The position numbers and the translations under genes are program-made. A stretch of 23,934 nucleotides of DNA, from the NCBI GenBank assembly GCA_003427395.1, contig BFEA01000418.1, positions 150,946 to 174,879 on the forward strand, given 5' to 3'. This DNA is from Chara braunii (taxonomy: Eukaryota > Streptophyta > Charophyceae > Charales > Characeae). Positions 1 to 9,985 of this stretch are shown here, in pieces (the stretch's first letter is position 1; the number at the start of each line of letters is the position of its first letter). Under the pieces are notes generated by a model that ran no database searches, was not told where the DNA came from, and was given only the letters and a program-made list of their open reading frames with translations.

Positions 1-399
1 TTTTTTTGCGGCGGTGCCAAACACGCATGTTTGAATTGGAACTGGTCGTGCCTCCCTGCTGAAGGGCATCTCACAAAGATGCATCCCTGGCAGGAGGGCA
101 GAGCAGACAGCCAACACCGAAATGGGACCAGCGATCCGGTAAGGGCGTCCCCGAAAGTTGTGCCGCTCGCTGATGGGGGCCTACGGGAAACTTCAGAAGC
201 CCTCAGGCCACGACAGGGTAAGTCAGCTGTCGGAGGGGCATGCCGCAAATAAACGAATTTTGGAGGGGCATTTTGAAAATTTTCCCTTGTTTTTAACCAC
301 TAGTACCTTTGCCGCTTCAGAAATGAGGGAAAATGTTAGTCCCAGAAGAATTCAAAGGCCTGGCGACGGCTTCCATTGATAAATCTAACCGGTTGTCCA
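1..399. other. No gene seen; unclassified sequence
   Basis: Short open frames exist here but overlap one another, start at non-ATG codons and show no recognisable domain. I see no repeat partner elsewhere in the window. It is probably degenerate intergenic sequence. Confidence 0.4.
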
Positions 400-490
400 G
401 TTGATATAGCTCAGTGGTTAGAGCACCGGTTGGAAATGCGCATTGTGGTATGAGGTTGTGGGTTCAAAACTCCGCAGCCTTGCGGATGGA
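400..490 (+). repeat. tRNA-derived SINE-like fragment 1
   Basis: The sequence carries a tRNA-type internal RNA polymerase III promoter. An A-box-like TAGCTCAGTGGTTAGAGC lies at about 407-424 and a B-box-like GGTTCAAAACTCC at 471-483. The spacing is somewhat long and the anticodon and T stems do not fold as a canonical tRNA, so a working tRNA gene is unlikely. A SINE head or an old tRNA pseudogene fits better. No poly-A tail or target-site duplication could be placed. Confidence 0.6.
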
Positions 491-730
491 CACCGGCAGG
501 GCGTTAGAATGACGCACGGCTGGACACACTCCCCTGGGCTGACGCAGGTAAGCTATTACAGACACTGCTTGCGCACCAGGGGCAAGTCCATGGTTGTTGT
601 ATGTTGGGTTTGAGCTGTGGGATGTTTGCCTGATGCTCTTGGTTCTAGTGGTTCTTTGCGGGCTTGCATACTTGAGGATGATTGTTCATTTGCCTTCCAG
701 TCCGATACTGCGTACAAATCGTTCAGTTTC

Positions 731-796
731 CACAGTAGCTCAGTAAGTTCGATAGAAGATTGTATGGATGAGGTCGTGTGTTCAAAACTCGCGACC
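731..796 (+). repeat. tRNA-derived SINE-like fragment 2
   Basis: An A-box-like TAGCTCAGTAAGTTCGATAG at 735-754 is followed by a B-box-like GTGTTCAAAACTCGCG at about 777-792. The B-box core TTCAAAACTC is the same as in the fragment at 400-490, so both may derive from one SINE family. It does not fold as a full tRNA. Confidence 0.55.
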
Positions 797-827
797 TAGT
801 GGAAGGCAGGACCAAGAGACCTACACA

Positions 828-1165
828 CCGCCCATAAGCTCAGGAACGGTTGATGAGAGTGACACTTAGTACAGACTGTGGTCAGTGTTGGTAGGTTTCT
901 TGGGGCAAGATTAGAGTAGGGGGACCCGTTGCTAGCAGGAGATCTGGGGGGGTCAGCCACTAGGCACAGGAGGGGTTAGGATGAGGGCTCCCCTTAGGAC
1001 ACTGTCAGCTCGCCCGTGGAATAGGAATGGTTGATGAGAGTGAGACTTAGTACAATCCACGGTCGATGTCTGTCTGAACTAGGACCCTACAGACCGCCCA
1101 TGGAACGAGGAACAGTTGATGAGAGTGAGACTTAGTACAGTCTATGGCCAGTGCTAGTAGGGCTC
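828..1165 (+). repeat. Threefold degenerate repeat with core GTTGATGAGAGTGAGACTTA
   Basis: Three copies of a roughly 60-bp unit are visible, with cores beginning near 848, 1029 and 1114. Each unit starts with a CCGCCCATGG-like block, then the shared core, then TAGTACA and a GTCAGTG-like end. Spacing is about 181 and 85 bp, so the copies are not in a regular array. The first and third copies share further sequence downstream (GTTGGTAGG / GCTAGTAGGG). It may be an internal repeat of an unidentified transposon. Confidence 0.7.
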
Positions 1166-1169
1166 TTGT

Positions 1170-1523
1170 GTCGGTGGGGCTCTCCACAGGATTGGTTGGG
1201 TTGCCTGCCTCCTATGTTTGGTTCACTATCAACAAACATGTAGTAATGACAACAGTGTGCACAGCGAACAACCTAACAACAAACAACAGTAACAACAGCT
1301 GTGTACACAACGATAGGAACCCAAAATAGGTCCACCTATGGGACTTGTAGTGAAACGTTTGTACCGAGCACCTGAAGTACCTGGGCGACAAGGCTCGCAC
1401 AAATATGCTTCGATCAGGGCTGAGTGGGGTGTGTGGGACTCAGCTTAGCCCTGGCACCTACAACCACGGTTCGGTCAGATCACCCCCAGGCTGGGTGATG
1501 ATCCTGAGTGGTAGACACTGAGG
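1170..1523. other. No gene seen between repeats
   Basis: This stretch lies between the threefold repeat and the first framing repeat. Short open frames on both strands overlap and show no domain. I can support nothing here. Confidence 0.4.
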
Positions 1524-1683
1524 TGTAATGACGCGCCATAACACAGACTGAGAACACTGCTGATTTCTGAAGTTCTGCCGATGGAATGGATGCCTTGCTG
1601 AGATTACCGCATTCTGCTGAGTTTTCTAAGTCTGTATGTGTGCGTGCTTGTTGACCAGCGTGCCTGTCCGAGTGCGTGTCGGT

Positions 1684-1702
1684 ATGTGTGTGTGTGTGTG
1701 TG
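1684..1702. repeat. (GT)n microsatellite inside framing repeat A
   Basis: A short TGTGTG run replaces the less regular CACACGCACAC tract at the matching place in copy B, so it has expanded locally after the copies diverged. Confidence 0.8.
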
Positions 1703-2459
1703 ACCCACAAGGGTACCTGCTTGTTTGGCAAGCCCGTAGGGCCGGTACTTACCTGTGGCCATGGCATTGAGGGTTGCAGCACGGGAAAACACTCAAGTGG
1801 CGGAGCCAGAGGCCCGCGGCACTTGGAGCAGCGGAAAAACACTCAAGTAGCAGGTAGGCCGGTACCACACCCAGTAGCAGTAGATGGTCCGGGTACTCGA
1901 GGCTGAGCAGAAGAAGACAAAGTTGGCATTTTTAGAGGCCCACTAGCGGTAGGTTAGGTCTAGGCCGGTACCAGTCCATCCAGTCTGAGTCTAGAGCCTG
2001 ACGGGCAATATCAGAGTCTGCAATGATGTTTCCCTCCGGAAGGGAGGAGGTACCGGTTGCTTGGGAGGTCGAGCGGCCTGGAAGTCACTGCCCAGGAGGC
2101 AAGTAGGCCGCTATATCAACAGGCCGAGGGAAGAGCCCGGCCTCGTTCTTCAGTATGCAAGTTTGGCAACACGCTGCTGGAGCGCTGGCTAGAGTAGCGC
2201 TGCGCTGGGTACTACAGCGCTGCTGGGAGGGCCCCCGTTGGGGTAGTGCCGCACCAAGGAAGCTCGGGGCAGAGGCAGGCATGGCGGCCTAGTGAGCAGC
2301 GGCATAGCTGCTTTGCGTTGTCCTTTGCACAGGGAGGCAGCGACATAGCTGCTTTGGGTTGTCCTTTGGACAGGAGGGTTGAGCCCTCAGTAGTCCGCCA
2401 TAGACTCGGCCTACATGTGAGAGGAAGGAGAAGGGTGGACATGGCTATGGTGGACCTCT

Positions 2460-2650
2460 TGTTGTGCCTGCAGTAAAAGTGGGATTCGGACATTGATTCT
2501 GGTTCAGCCATTCAACATTATTATTGTTATTTCTTGTTTGAATAAGAGGGGAGGNTGTTGTGCCTGCAGTAAAAGTGGGATTCGGACATTGATTCTGGTT
2601 CAGCCATTCAACATTATTATTGTTATTTCTTGTTTGAATAAGAGGGGAGG
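2460..2650. repeat. Exact 95-bp tandem duplication around a single N (assembly artefact)
   Basis: Positions 2460-2554 and 2556-2650 are identical over 95 bases and are separated by one N at 2555. Copy B of the framing repeat has this segment once. A one-base gap flanked by identical ends is what results when two overlapping contigs are placed side by side without merging. The true sequence probably has one copy, 96 bases shorter. Confidence 0.9.
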
Positions 2651-2721
2651 AGATAAGGAGGAGGAGATTGGTTGGTGAAGAAGAAGAGCCTTGTCATTGG
2701 TCTATGCTGGAGTACATCATC

Positions 2722-2762
2722 TTCTTCTTCTTTCTTGCTTCTTCTTCTTCTTCTTCTTCTTT
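2722..2762. repeat. TTC/GAA microsatellite in framing repeat A
   Basis: Interrupted CTT/TTC repeats, about 40 bp long. They correspond to the longer (AAG)n tract at 13822-13882 in copy B. Confidence 0.85.
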
Positions 2763-2982
2763 CCCTCTCTCTCCTCTCAAGTTCATTCATTTCTTTTTGC
2801 AATTGGACGGCATTGTACTTTCTGATGTATGTATACTTCAAAATTGTCTGCTTTTGCATATGTCACGTATTATTTTTTTGTTTTTGTTTTTTAAAAGGGT
2901 GACGGCCTTGACATATTATCATTGAGCTGACCCGCCCCAAGCAATTCATTAGTAGTTGGTTTACTCGTCAAGTTCCATCATC

Positions 2983-3050
2983 TGTATTCGAACACAGGTC
3001 TGTACTTCAACAGTTCATGGGTGTACCCACTGAGCTAGGCTTTGGGTATG
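2983..3050 (-). repeat. tRNA-derived SINE-like fragment 3
   Basis: On the minus strand an A-box-like CTAGCTCAGTGGGTACACCC is followed by a B-box-like TGTGTTCGAATACAG with a plausible T-arm. The D-arm does not close as in a working tRNA. Between the boxes lies AACTGTTGAAGTACAGACC, which recurs with two changes in the fragment at 3752-3822, so the two belong to one family. Confidence 0.65.
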
Positions 3051-3138
3051 TCACATATTATTGCTACACAACTGTTGTAAGGCGGGATTACAGACATATG
3101 AGAGTCACCTCCTAAGACTAAACCACTATGTCCTACCC

Positions 3139-3200
3139 AGCCAATGTGGCTGAATGGTACACCCATCCATGCAAAGACCGTAGTTCTAATCCTGATGGAA
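3139..3200 (+). repeat. tRNA-derived SINE-like fragment 4
   Basis: A TGGCTGAATGGTACACCC A-box-like motif near 3147 is followed by a B-box-like GTAGTTCTAATCCTG near 3180. The A/T-rich sequence downstream (AATAAAATAAGTTAAAATAA) could be a degraded tail. The TACACCC after the A box links it loosely to fragment 3. Confidence 0.5.
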
Positions 3201-3657
3201 TCACATGAATAAAATAAGTTAAAATAACTCTGAATAACTCGGAATCACCTGGGGCGAGGTCCCACCAGCAAAAAGGATTGAATTGAACGACTTAAGCTGG
3301 GCATGTATGTGGAAAGGTGCAGAAAATCGAGATTGAGCTGCTTTTCTGTATCTCGGCATAAAACACGCCCAGATTCAGGAGGTTTATCCTATCCCCTTTG
3401 CTAGTGGGACCTCTCTCCTGGGCCCTATCAGTTTGATGATGATACCTCAAGGCCATCCCCCTTCTGAAATAACAATTAGAACTTACAAAAGAAAAAACAT
3501 TGTCCTGAACTGAGTGCATTTTCTGGGTTTTTTTTTTTTTGGCTTCTTTTTCAGAAAGGGGATGGCACCTAACCTTATTAATTTTTTTTTATACAGCCCC
3601 TCGTTTGTTGTCCTCTTCTCCCTCTCTTCCTACGGTTTACTGGGCGGCTCTGTTTGA

Positions 3658-3660
<3 letters not shown>

Positions 3661-3732
<72 letters not shown>
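3661..3732. repeat. (GA)36 microsatellite
   Basis: An uninterrupted 72-bp GA dinucleotide tract. Open frames across it are low-complexity and not genes. Confidence 0.98.
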
Positions 3733-3735
<3 letters not shown>

Positions 3736-3751
3736 CATTGGTCTGCTTCTG

Positions 3752-3822
3752 CAAGGATTTGAATTTTGAACTCATGGTCTGTTCATCAACAGTTATATGT
3801 GTACCATTAAGCACACACCTGT
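3752..3822 (-). repeat. tRNA-derived SINE-like fragment 5
   Basis: On the minus strand a GTGTGCTTAATGGTACACAT A-box-like motif is followed by AACTGTTGATGAACAGACC and a B-box-like ATGAGTTCAAAATTC. The middle block matches fragment 3 at 17 of 19 positions. The head lies directly beside the (GA)36 tract, so that tract may mark its end. Confidence 0.6.
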
Positions 3823-3908
3823 GAAGAGTGCTATTACCACCTTCAGAAGTGATAGCTGTTTCTTTGGGAATGTGTCGTCTTCTTTTTCTTTTCTTTTTTT
3901 TTGTTGTT

Positions 3909-3936
3909 GGGGGCGGGGGGGGGGGGGGAGGGGGGG
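3909..3936 (+). repeat. Interrupted poly-G run (G5-C-G14-A-G7)
   Basis: A 28-bp stretch with 26 G residues. It has enough G tracts for a G-quadruplex on the plus strand, and it is also an error-prone stretch for sequencing. Confidence 0.9.
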
Positions 3937-4139
3937 TAATGTGTCTTGTCTAAAACTAGAAGAAGAAACAAAAAAATCCACATGGCTGGGTTAGCCTGGG
4001 TACGAACTGAGTGTCTATTTCTGTTCCCTTCTGTGTTTTCGTGTGTGAAGGTCCTACTGATAGTTATCGGTGTGTGTGAAACTACTCACAGCCATCACCA
4101 AAGCGACCTGCATACCGTCGTATGTTCTTGACTGAATGT

Positions 4140-4348
4140 GACAAGTCCAAGGATTGCAACCATCGTATCACTTCTCTATTCAGCCGGTCCTTCCGGTTCC
4201 ATGTCACGCCCAGTTCGGCTGTACTCCATCTCCTCGGATAATGAATATGAACCATCCTGCTCTTCTTTCAAAGCTTGACGGCTATGTCAACCTTATGTTT
4301 TTTGCCACCAATCAATTACAAGATGCTCTAGTTCACAAATCCTGGGCA

Positions 4349-4350
<2 letters not shown>
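4140..4350. other. No gene seen
   Basis: Mixed-composition sequence with short overlapping frames only. I recognise no repeat partner or domain. Confidence 0.35.
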
Positions 4351-4353
<3 letters not shown>

Positions 4354-4409
<56 letters not shown>

Positions 4410-4492
4410 CACACACACAAAACACCAACACAACAACGCACACACACACACACAACACACACACACAATAGACACACATATATATAGACACA
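4354..4492. repeat. (AC)n microsatellite, compound
   Basis: A perfect AC tract at 4354-4406 is followed by interrupted CA repeats (AAAACACAC, CAACAAC, TATATATA) to about 4492. The valine/cysteine-rich minus-strand frames across it are artefacts of the repeat. Confidence 0.95.
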
Positions 4493-5189
4493 CATCCCCT
4501 GGCTGAGTAGGTGTGTAGAGTGGGCTTTATGACTGTGACAGGCTAGTTTCTCAGATTTACTGCCATTCTTGTCAGGAGTTTGGACCAACAGCCTGGTAGG
4601 ATTGCATTGCGGGGTTGGTTTGAGAAAGTGGACCACTTTTCTCTCTCAAGGGTGTTGCGAACTCTGGGTGACGTGGTGAGTCCTCTTATCCATCCGTCAA
4701 ATGCATCCTGAGCAGACTGTCGGGGCTCAACCTTCTTGATGAGTCAGTGAAAGTCCAACCGAACAGTCTGGCACAGTCCTGCCTTTTTTTGTGGAGTTGT
4801 GTATAGCAAACATGACACTGTACACACACAGAGGAAACAGTCTGGCAATGCATCATCGGGAAGCAGGCCATTGAGAGGAGTGGAACAGTGGAGCATTTGT
4901 ACCTGGTTGTGTCAGCAGGTTGCTCACAGGGATAATTGGTCAACACAGCCCACACGAAAACCTTTTTGCTTCATCGCACCCAAACTTTTGTCCGTTTGGT
5001 TGAGAAGGCCCAAGGGCATTGCAGGCCGCCCAATTTTTAAAATGCAGTCCCACCCACTATGCCTCTTTCTACAGGATTATGAACCTGGCGCTGTATTTGC
5101 ACCAGATTCATTTTTCGATAGGCCCTTTTCGCCAAACTGGCAAAGAAAAAGATTTTTGTGTGGGCTGTATCTACCAATTATTATCCCCT
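4493..5189. other. No gene seen; may include decayed LINE 3' sequence
   Basis: This lies just beyond the last recognisable part of the minus-strand LINE, where its 3' end would be. A T run at 4784-4790 could be the trace of a poly-A tail on the minus strand but is only seven bases long. Protein similarity to the plus-strand LINE fades below about 5190, so the boundary is not fixed. Confidence 0.35.
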
Positions 5190-8100
5190 GTTCATAGAAG
5201 GGAAATAGACACCACTGCATTTCCACACACAGCTAACGTATAGACCGCCTAATGGGTTTTCACATGTTCAGTCATGTCAATATGGGACGGTGGACCCGGT
5301 TTCGAGCAGTTAGCAGGGCTCTCCATTCCCACTACCAATCCCTGTCAGTGCCTAGTTGGTTCCAAATCCGGACCCAACCACGCCACATCAGGATTGAAGT
5401 TGCGCACTAAAGGAAAAGGTGTTCTATTGTCTCGTTAGCCTTTCGAGAGGGAAAGCCCTCCTTGCACGCCAGGCACCAGAGGCGAGCCAGCCCTTTCTGC
5501 TCTCGGTGGGTATGGTCAATGAGTCATGCATTTGTGGGTAAGCAGTGGTGGGCGATCTGCCATTGGAGCGAGGCAGTCTCGGCCGCTTTACATTTTCTTT
5601 AAACCATTATAGGTCTCAAGACTTCTAGTGGAACATTTAAGTGTCTTGCCCAACGGTCCACTGTATGGTCCCTCAAGTTTAGTCGAGTCCTGAGCATCCG
5701 ATAGGTTGCCTTAACGCCCAGTGTGTGGAGGTAACAGTATTTTGGTATGTCGTTCCTCATTAGAATCTTCCATCTCCACTCAGCTGCATCCATCAGGAGG
5801 TCTTGGATTGGCACCTCCAGCATAAATGCCACCCAGAAGTCCCCTTCTCATAGGACCCCCACCCAGTGGACTATTTCAACATCAATCCAGTAGACTACAT
5901 CCGGCACTCCCCTGATCAACCGGTTCAGTTGTGTTCGATAAAAAAAGTTTACCAGCACCTCCCCTGATCTGACTATGAGTACTTCCCCCACCCAGGTTGC
6001 ATCCACTCTTAACACCACCCAATCACCTTTCTCTATTGTTGGCCCCTGTCGAAGAGTCCACGGCCATGCGAAAGGGAGGGTGAAGAGGATCTGGTCAGGC
6101 CTCTTCCCTATTCTTAGGCAGTGGGGGAGCTTTGCTCTCAGCAGCTCCTCTGAGACCCAATGATTTCTGGTTTGGTCCCACACATCCCCAACCCACGTGA
6201 CCCGGTTCATTACCCATCCATTCCACGGACGATGCAAACTGAGAAAAACCCGCCCCTCGTGATATGTTACCCATCAGTTCCCAAACAGGGGTTGGCGAGC
6301 AACTTCCTCCCACCGTTCGAGGAATGGCCTATCCGAGAGCGGGAGCCACCAATCTTTAATTAAATTGGTCCAAAAATTATTTTTTTGCAAGTCTATGCGG
6401 GCTGCGGCACGATCTGAGTGTGGTTCGGGCCGAGTGGGGGGCCTGGGGATTGCCCAGAAAACATCGTCTAACCAAGCAATAGGGTGCGCAGTTGGTGCGG
6501 TCTCTGGTGCCAATCTCGACAGTTGTTCCTAGGCTAGGTGCTCTCAGAGTCTCGGGTAAGTTTGAGGGTGCAAATAAGCCGCTTCAACCATTGGAGTGAA
6601 CAAGTGGTCGTTTCTGGGCTGAGTATGCCTCGGCCACCTTGTGCCCTTGGCTGCACCATTGCATCCCAAGCTACCCGACTGATAGTATGTTGGGCTTCGT
6701 GGTTGTGCCTCCATAGAAAGGTTTCCACCTGCTGTTTTAGAGTCTTTGAAGCCGCTATGGTCAAAGGTCAAATTGCCGATTTACACCAGAGCGCCCCCAA
6801 AACCACATTGTTTATGAGGACATTGAGGAGGGCCCTACCCAACGGGGATGTGCATTTGTCCTTCCAAGTTCCCAACTTTTGTAGGGTTGGGCACGTTATC
6901 CAATTGTCGTTACTAACAGGCTTTCCCTCGGTCAAAAGTTCGATTCCCAGGACTCTAATGGGGGTTTCCAAGGGGAGTCAAGTCACATTTGGGCGCTCTG
7001 GGGGTCTTTCACCGTCGTGGTGCATCCACCATCCCAATGTCTTGTTGCCCCAGTTAATTGCCATATCAGAGAGGGTGCAAAATCAGCCTTTCAATTTCCT
7101 CTATATTTTGTATTGAGGCCTCTACCATCAGAGTGAGGTCATGTGCAAACAATAAGCACACTTGCATTTCCTCCAGTGGGATGGAGGTCGTCCGGATTCT
7201 ACTGATATTCTAATTGGCTTTAAGGTTGGCCGTCAGGATCTCCATCACTACCATGAAAAAATATGCTGCGATTGGGTCCCCTTGGCGAGCCGATCGCTGT
7301 AGAGGGAAGTTATGTGCAAGACTCTCGTTTACCTGCACACCAATGGTAACATTTTGGTGAAGTATCTGCACCCATGTCCTAAAGGTTCCTCCAAAGTTCA
7401 TTTTCTCTAGGCATTTATCCAAGAAACGTCAATCTGTGTGGTCATACGTCTTTTCAAAGTCAATAAAAATGAAGGCGGCATCGCACATGAACTGTCGGGA
7501 TAGCCTCAATAGCTCATTTACTAGGAGGATGTTATCATGGATGTGCCGCCCCTTAAGGAACTTGAAGCCGATTTGTGAGGGGTGGATGATTTGCTTCAAT
7601 GTCAGTGCAATGCAGCTTGCTAATGCTTTGAATAACATTTTTTACACTACGGTTAACAACGTAATCGGGCGATAGTTGCGGATGTTCATTTTGTCTCCTT
7701 TTTTTGTACAACAGTGTGAAAACCCCTTAGCCCACTGCTTCCCCCATCACCCTATGGTAAAATGTCGTCAAGTCCTCTGCAATCAAGGTCCAAAAAACCT
7801 CCAAAAATTCCTTTGGGAACCCATCCACTCCCAGGGTCTTCTATTTCCTCATTTGCATAAGAGCAGTCCATATCTCTTCCCTGGTGAGCGGGTGGTCTAG
7901 AGCCTCGTGACCCTGTTGGGGGAGCAAATGGGTTAGGGGGGTGAGAAAATCTTCACTCTCTCCATCACTTGTAGAAGTATTAATGTCTTCAGTACGTGAA
8001 GTAAAAAGGGCTTTGTATAAGTTTTTTGTCACCTTAATACACTGTAGTGAGGAGGTGGTCAACGGCGGTCCAAAAATGCCTCAATGGTCTGCCTCTTTCC

Positions 8101-8860
8101 CCTGACCCTTGCTAGGCCAAAGAAGTCGGAGTCCATGACTCCTTTCATAATATGGAGTTCATGGCTCCTTCCGTAATATGTTTTGAGAATTTGCCTCTAA
8201 TCCTTATGTCATGTCATCGGCAGGTTGCAAAATCCAATAATTTATTTTGTAGGTTTTGGAGTCGAGGGGTAGGGTTCTATTGTTGTAGGTCATGAATTTG
8301 ATATTGAATCTCCATTTCCTCTTGGTAATATTTTTTTGCCAATTTCTTATAAAATTCTTTGTTTTTGCGCCCCAGGAAAAAGAGGCCATTATTGAACCAT
8401 GTGACTCCAAAATCAAAATGTATTTTTTGTTGGTGTCAGTAGGCCCATACATTGTGAATCAGATGTACAAAGTCTTGTCCGTGTAGAAGAGAGGTACTGA
8501 GTTTGAAGAAACTTGGACCGTGGTCCGGTCTCTAACGGAAGGTGAGGATGACTCCACACGAGGCATGGTTGAACCCTATGAAGGAACTACGAGGGAGCAG
8601 GTAGGCAAACTGCATTGCGCCTGCTAGGTCCTCAAACATAAGGATCAGTTCAATTATAGACCTGAAACGAGTTTCTGCTCCCGTAGTGCGAGAACAACAG
8701 TACCTTCTTTCCATAAGGAAGACTCTCCTGAAAGAGTCGAAAAGGTGAAGCGTGGAGTTTAGTTCCTCAATAATCCTTTCATCAGCTTATATGTACGGGG
8801 GGCAAGGGGTGGGGATCCTCCACCTATCTAGCGTACGGTCAGGGGCGGCATTAAACCCCC
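5190..8860 (-). pseudogene. Minus-strand L1-type LINE, ORF2 remnant (EN end, RT, C-terminal zinc region)
   Basis: Many frames on the minus strand align in order with ORF2 of the plus-strand LINE at 17294-21654. They start with NAAPDRTLDRW in the endonuclease (about 8850) and MFEDLAGAMQFAYLLPRSS (8530-8715). A linker ends LTREEIWTALMQMRK (about 7841). RT motifs follow: GRHIHDNILLVNELLRLSRQ, FIDFEKTYDHTD (7429-7500), RQGDPIA (about 7290) and FAHDLTLMVE (7125-7150). Then come WGNKTLGWW, the C-terminal ATYRMLRTRLNLRDH (about 5690) and a WCLACK...EHLFL zinc-binding block (5406-5478). Frameshifts and stops are numerous and the RT catalytic pair is FAHD instead of xxDD, so it is dead. It is much older than the plus-strand copy. 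The 3' end near 5190 is approximate. Confidence 0.88.
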
Positions 8861-9051
8861 AGTACTTGACCCATCTATTAAAGTCGAGCCTGAATATGCC
8901 CTGCACGCCGCTTTTTGTCGAGCCTGCAGGGGGCGGGAACCAACATGGGACATTTGATGCTTGGCACGGGTACCGCCCTTGTTCTGGACCTGCTGCCAGC
9001 AGTTGGAATGTAAAGAGGCGATAGTTTTCTTGTAATGGTCTGGGCAGAAGT
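8861..9051. other. Junction between LINE remnant and tandem array
   Basis: On the minus strand, similarity to the LINE endonuclease becomes unclear above about 8860. A stretch reading GIFRLDFN (about 8880-8905) resembles the GDFN box that should precede NAAPDR and may be a mutated or duplicated copy of it. I see no gene. Confidence 0.4.
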
Positions 9052-9760
9052 GCAGCCAGATCCGTCTGGAAAGACCTCGTTGAATGTTCCCCGACTCTTG
9101 CGGGGAGCAGAAGCACAAACAGTTGAGAATCTTCAAAAGGAAAAAAGAAACAAAAAAACAAAAAAAATGGAACAAAGGGGAAAAGAGGTACCAAGCTCTA
9201 TAACGTGATTGCCCTCAGATACATTTGTTGCTGCAGCGAAATGAAGCCAGATGCATTCTGGAAAGTGCTACGTCACAATGAGGCCCTGGAATTGAAATGG
9301 TTGGCACGCATTGAATCCTCCCGGTCTCTCACCAGGAGCAGAAGCACAAACAGCTGAGATACTGCTTCCCCCCCCAAAAAAAAATGAAAAAAAAAACAAA
9401 GGGGAAAAGAAATACCAAACTCTGAACCTGATTGCCCTCAGATACATCCTCTGCAGCCAGATACATTCTAGAAAGTGTTACGTCACAGTGAAGCCCTGGA
9501 ATTGGAACGGTTGACAAGTATTGAACGCTCCCCGTCTCTCACGGGGAGCAGAAGCACAAACAACCGAGATACTGCTTCCAAAAAAAATAAATAACAAAGG
9601 GGAAAAGAGATACCAAACTCTAAAGGTGATTGCCCTCAGATTCATCCACTGTGCCCACAAGCGCAGCCAGATACATTCTAAAAAGTGCTAACGTTACAGC
9701 GAAGCCCTGAAATCCGATAGGCTGGCGAGCACTCGTGAAAAACCAGTTTTCTTCCAAAAA
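9052..9760. repeat. Tandem array of about 210-bp units with conserved hairpin
   Basis: Four units begin with GCCAGATacATTCTaGAAAG-like sequence near 9055, 9247, 9457 and 9665. The first three contain GGAGCAGAAGCACAAACA (9104, 9335, 9545), then a variable A-rich tract, then GGGGAAAAGAgATACCAA and TGATTGCCCTCAGAT. The fourth unit breaks off in an A-rich tract. Just before GGAGCAGAAGC each of the three units has a hairpin. In unit 3 its arms are GCTCCCCGT and ACGGGGAGC around a five-base loop (9527-9549). Open frames in the array are not conserved between units. It may be a satellite, or a SINE-like or LINE-5'-end monomer array. Confidence 0.85.
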
Positions 9761-9985
9761 AAAGAAAAAGAAAAAGAAGAAAAGCAACGATGTGTTTTTT
9801 TTTCCGTCATGTTGCAGTTCCTTGTTTTTTCTCTTTTCCCCCTCGTCGCCTTCAGCCTCTGCTGGTTTCCACATAGCACAGCACCAGGACATCTTACAAT
9901 CCATTTGCCCCGTTTTTGTGGGTCCACGCACGTCCTCCTCCATTGCACTATCGGGCCTTCCCTAAAGCCCGAAAACTGCGGCGCG
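9761..9985. other. A-rich tract and unclassified sequence
   Basis: Low-complexity AAAGAAAAAG sequence (9757-9785) merges into mixed sequence. I cannot link it to the LINE or to the tandem array. Confidence 0.35.

Larger units (their letters stand above)
1524..2865 (-). mobile_element. Framing repeat copy A (solo-LTR-like or long inverted end)
   Basis: Read on the minus strand, this segment is a diverged copy of 13711-15136 over almost its whole length. By eye the blocks match at roughly 70-80 percent with indels. Shared landmarks in order are a GAA-rich microsatellite, an AATAATAAT tract, CAAAGCAGCTATG tandem units, GGAGGTACCGGTTGC-type sequence, repeated GGTACCGGCCTACC units, a CAGGTAAGTACCGGCC block and a (CA)n tract. 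The outer end reads TGTAATGACG on the plus strand, which is ...TCATTACA on the element strand, as in copy B. The inner end near 2865 is uncertain. TG...CA-type ends, no coding capacity and this length suit a solo LTR, but a long terminal inverted repeat is also possible. I found no target-site duplication. Confidence 0.7.

Noticed and set aside
400-490. Functional tRNA gene
   Set aside because: A and B boxes are present but the D, anticodon and T stems do not pair properly and box spacing is off.
3539-3981. Frames with Arg-Glu or Ser-Leu repeats and Pro-rich frames
   Set aside because: They are translations of the (GA)36 tract and the poly-G run.
4293-4636. Val-Cys-rich minus-strand frames
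   Set aside because: They translate the (AC)n microsatellite.
6538-7116. 192-codon plus-strand frame
   Set aside because: It is antisense to the old LINE ORF2, where minus-strand frames show clear RT and C-terminal similarity.
9311-9660. LINE 5'-UTR promoter monomers as a firm call
   Set aside because: The array is upstream of the older LINE's strand but that LINE piece begins inside the endonuclease, and ORF1 remnants lie on the far side, so the array is not at the LINE's 5' end.
9052-9760. CRISPR array
   Set aside because: Units of about 210 bp with diverged copies, in a eukaryotic repeat landscape, do not fit short identical repeats with unique spacers.
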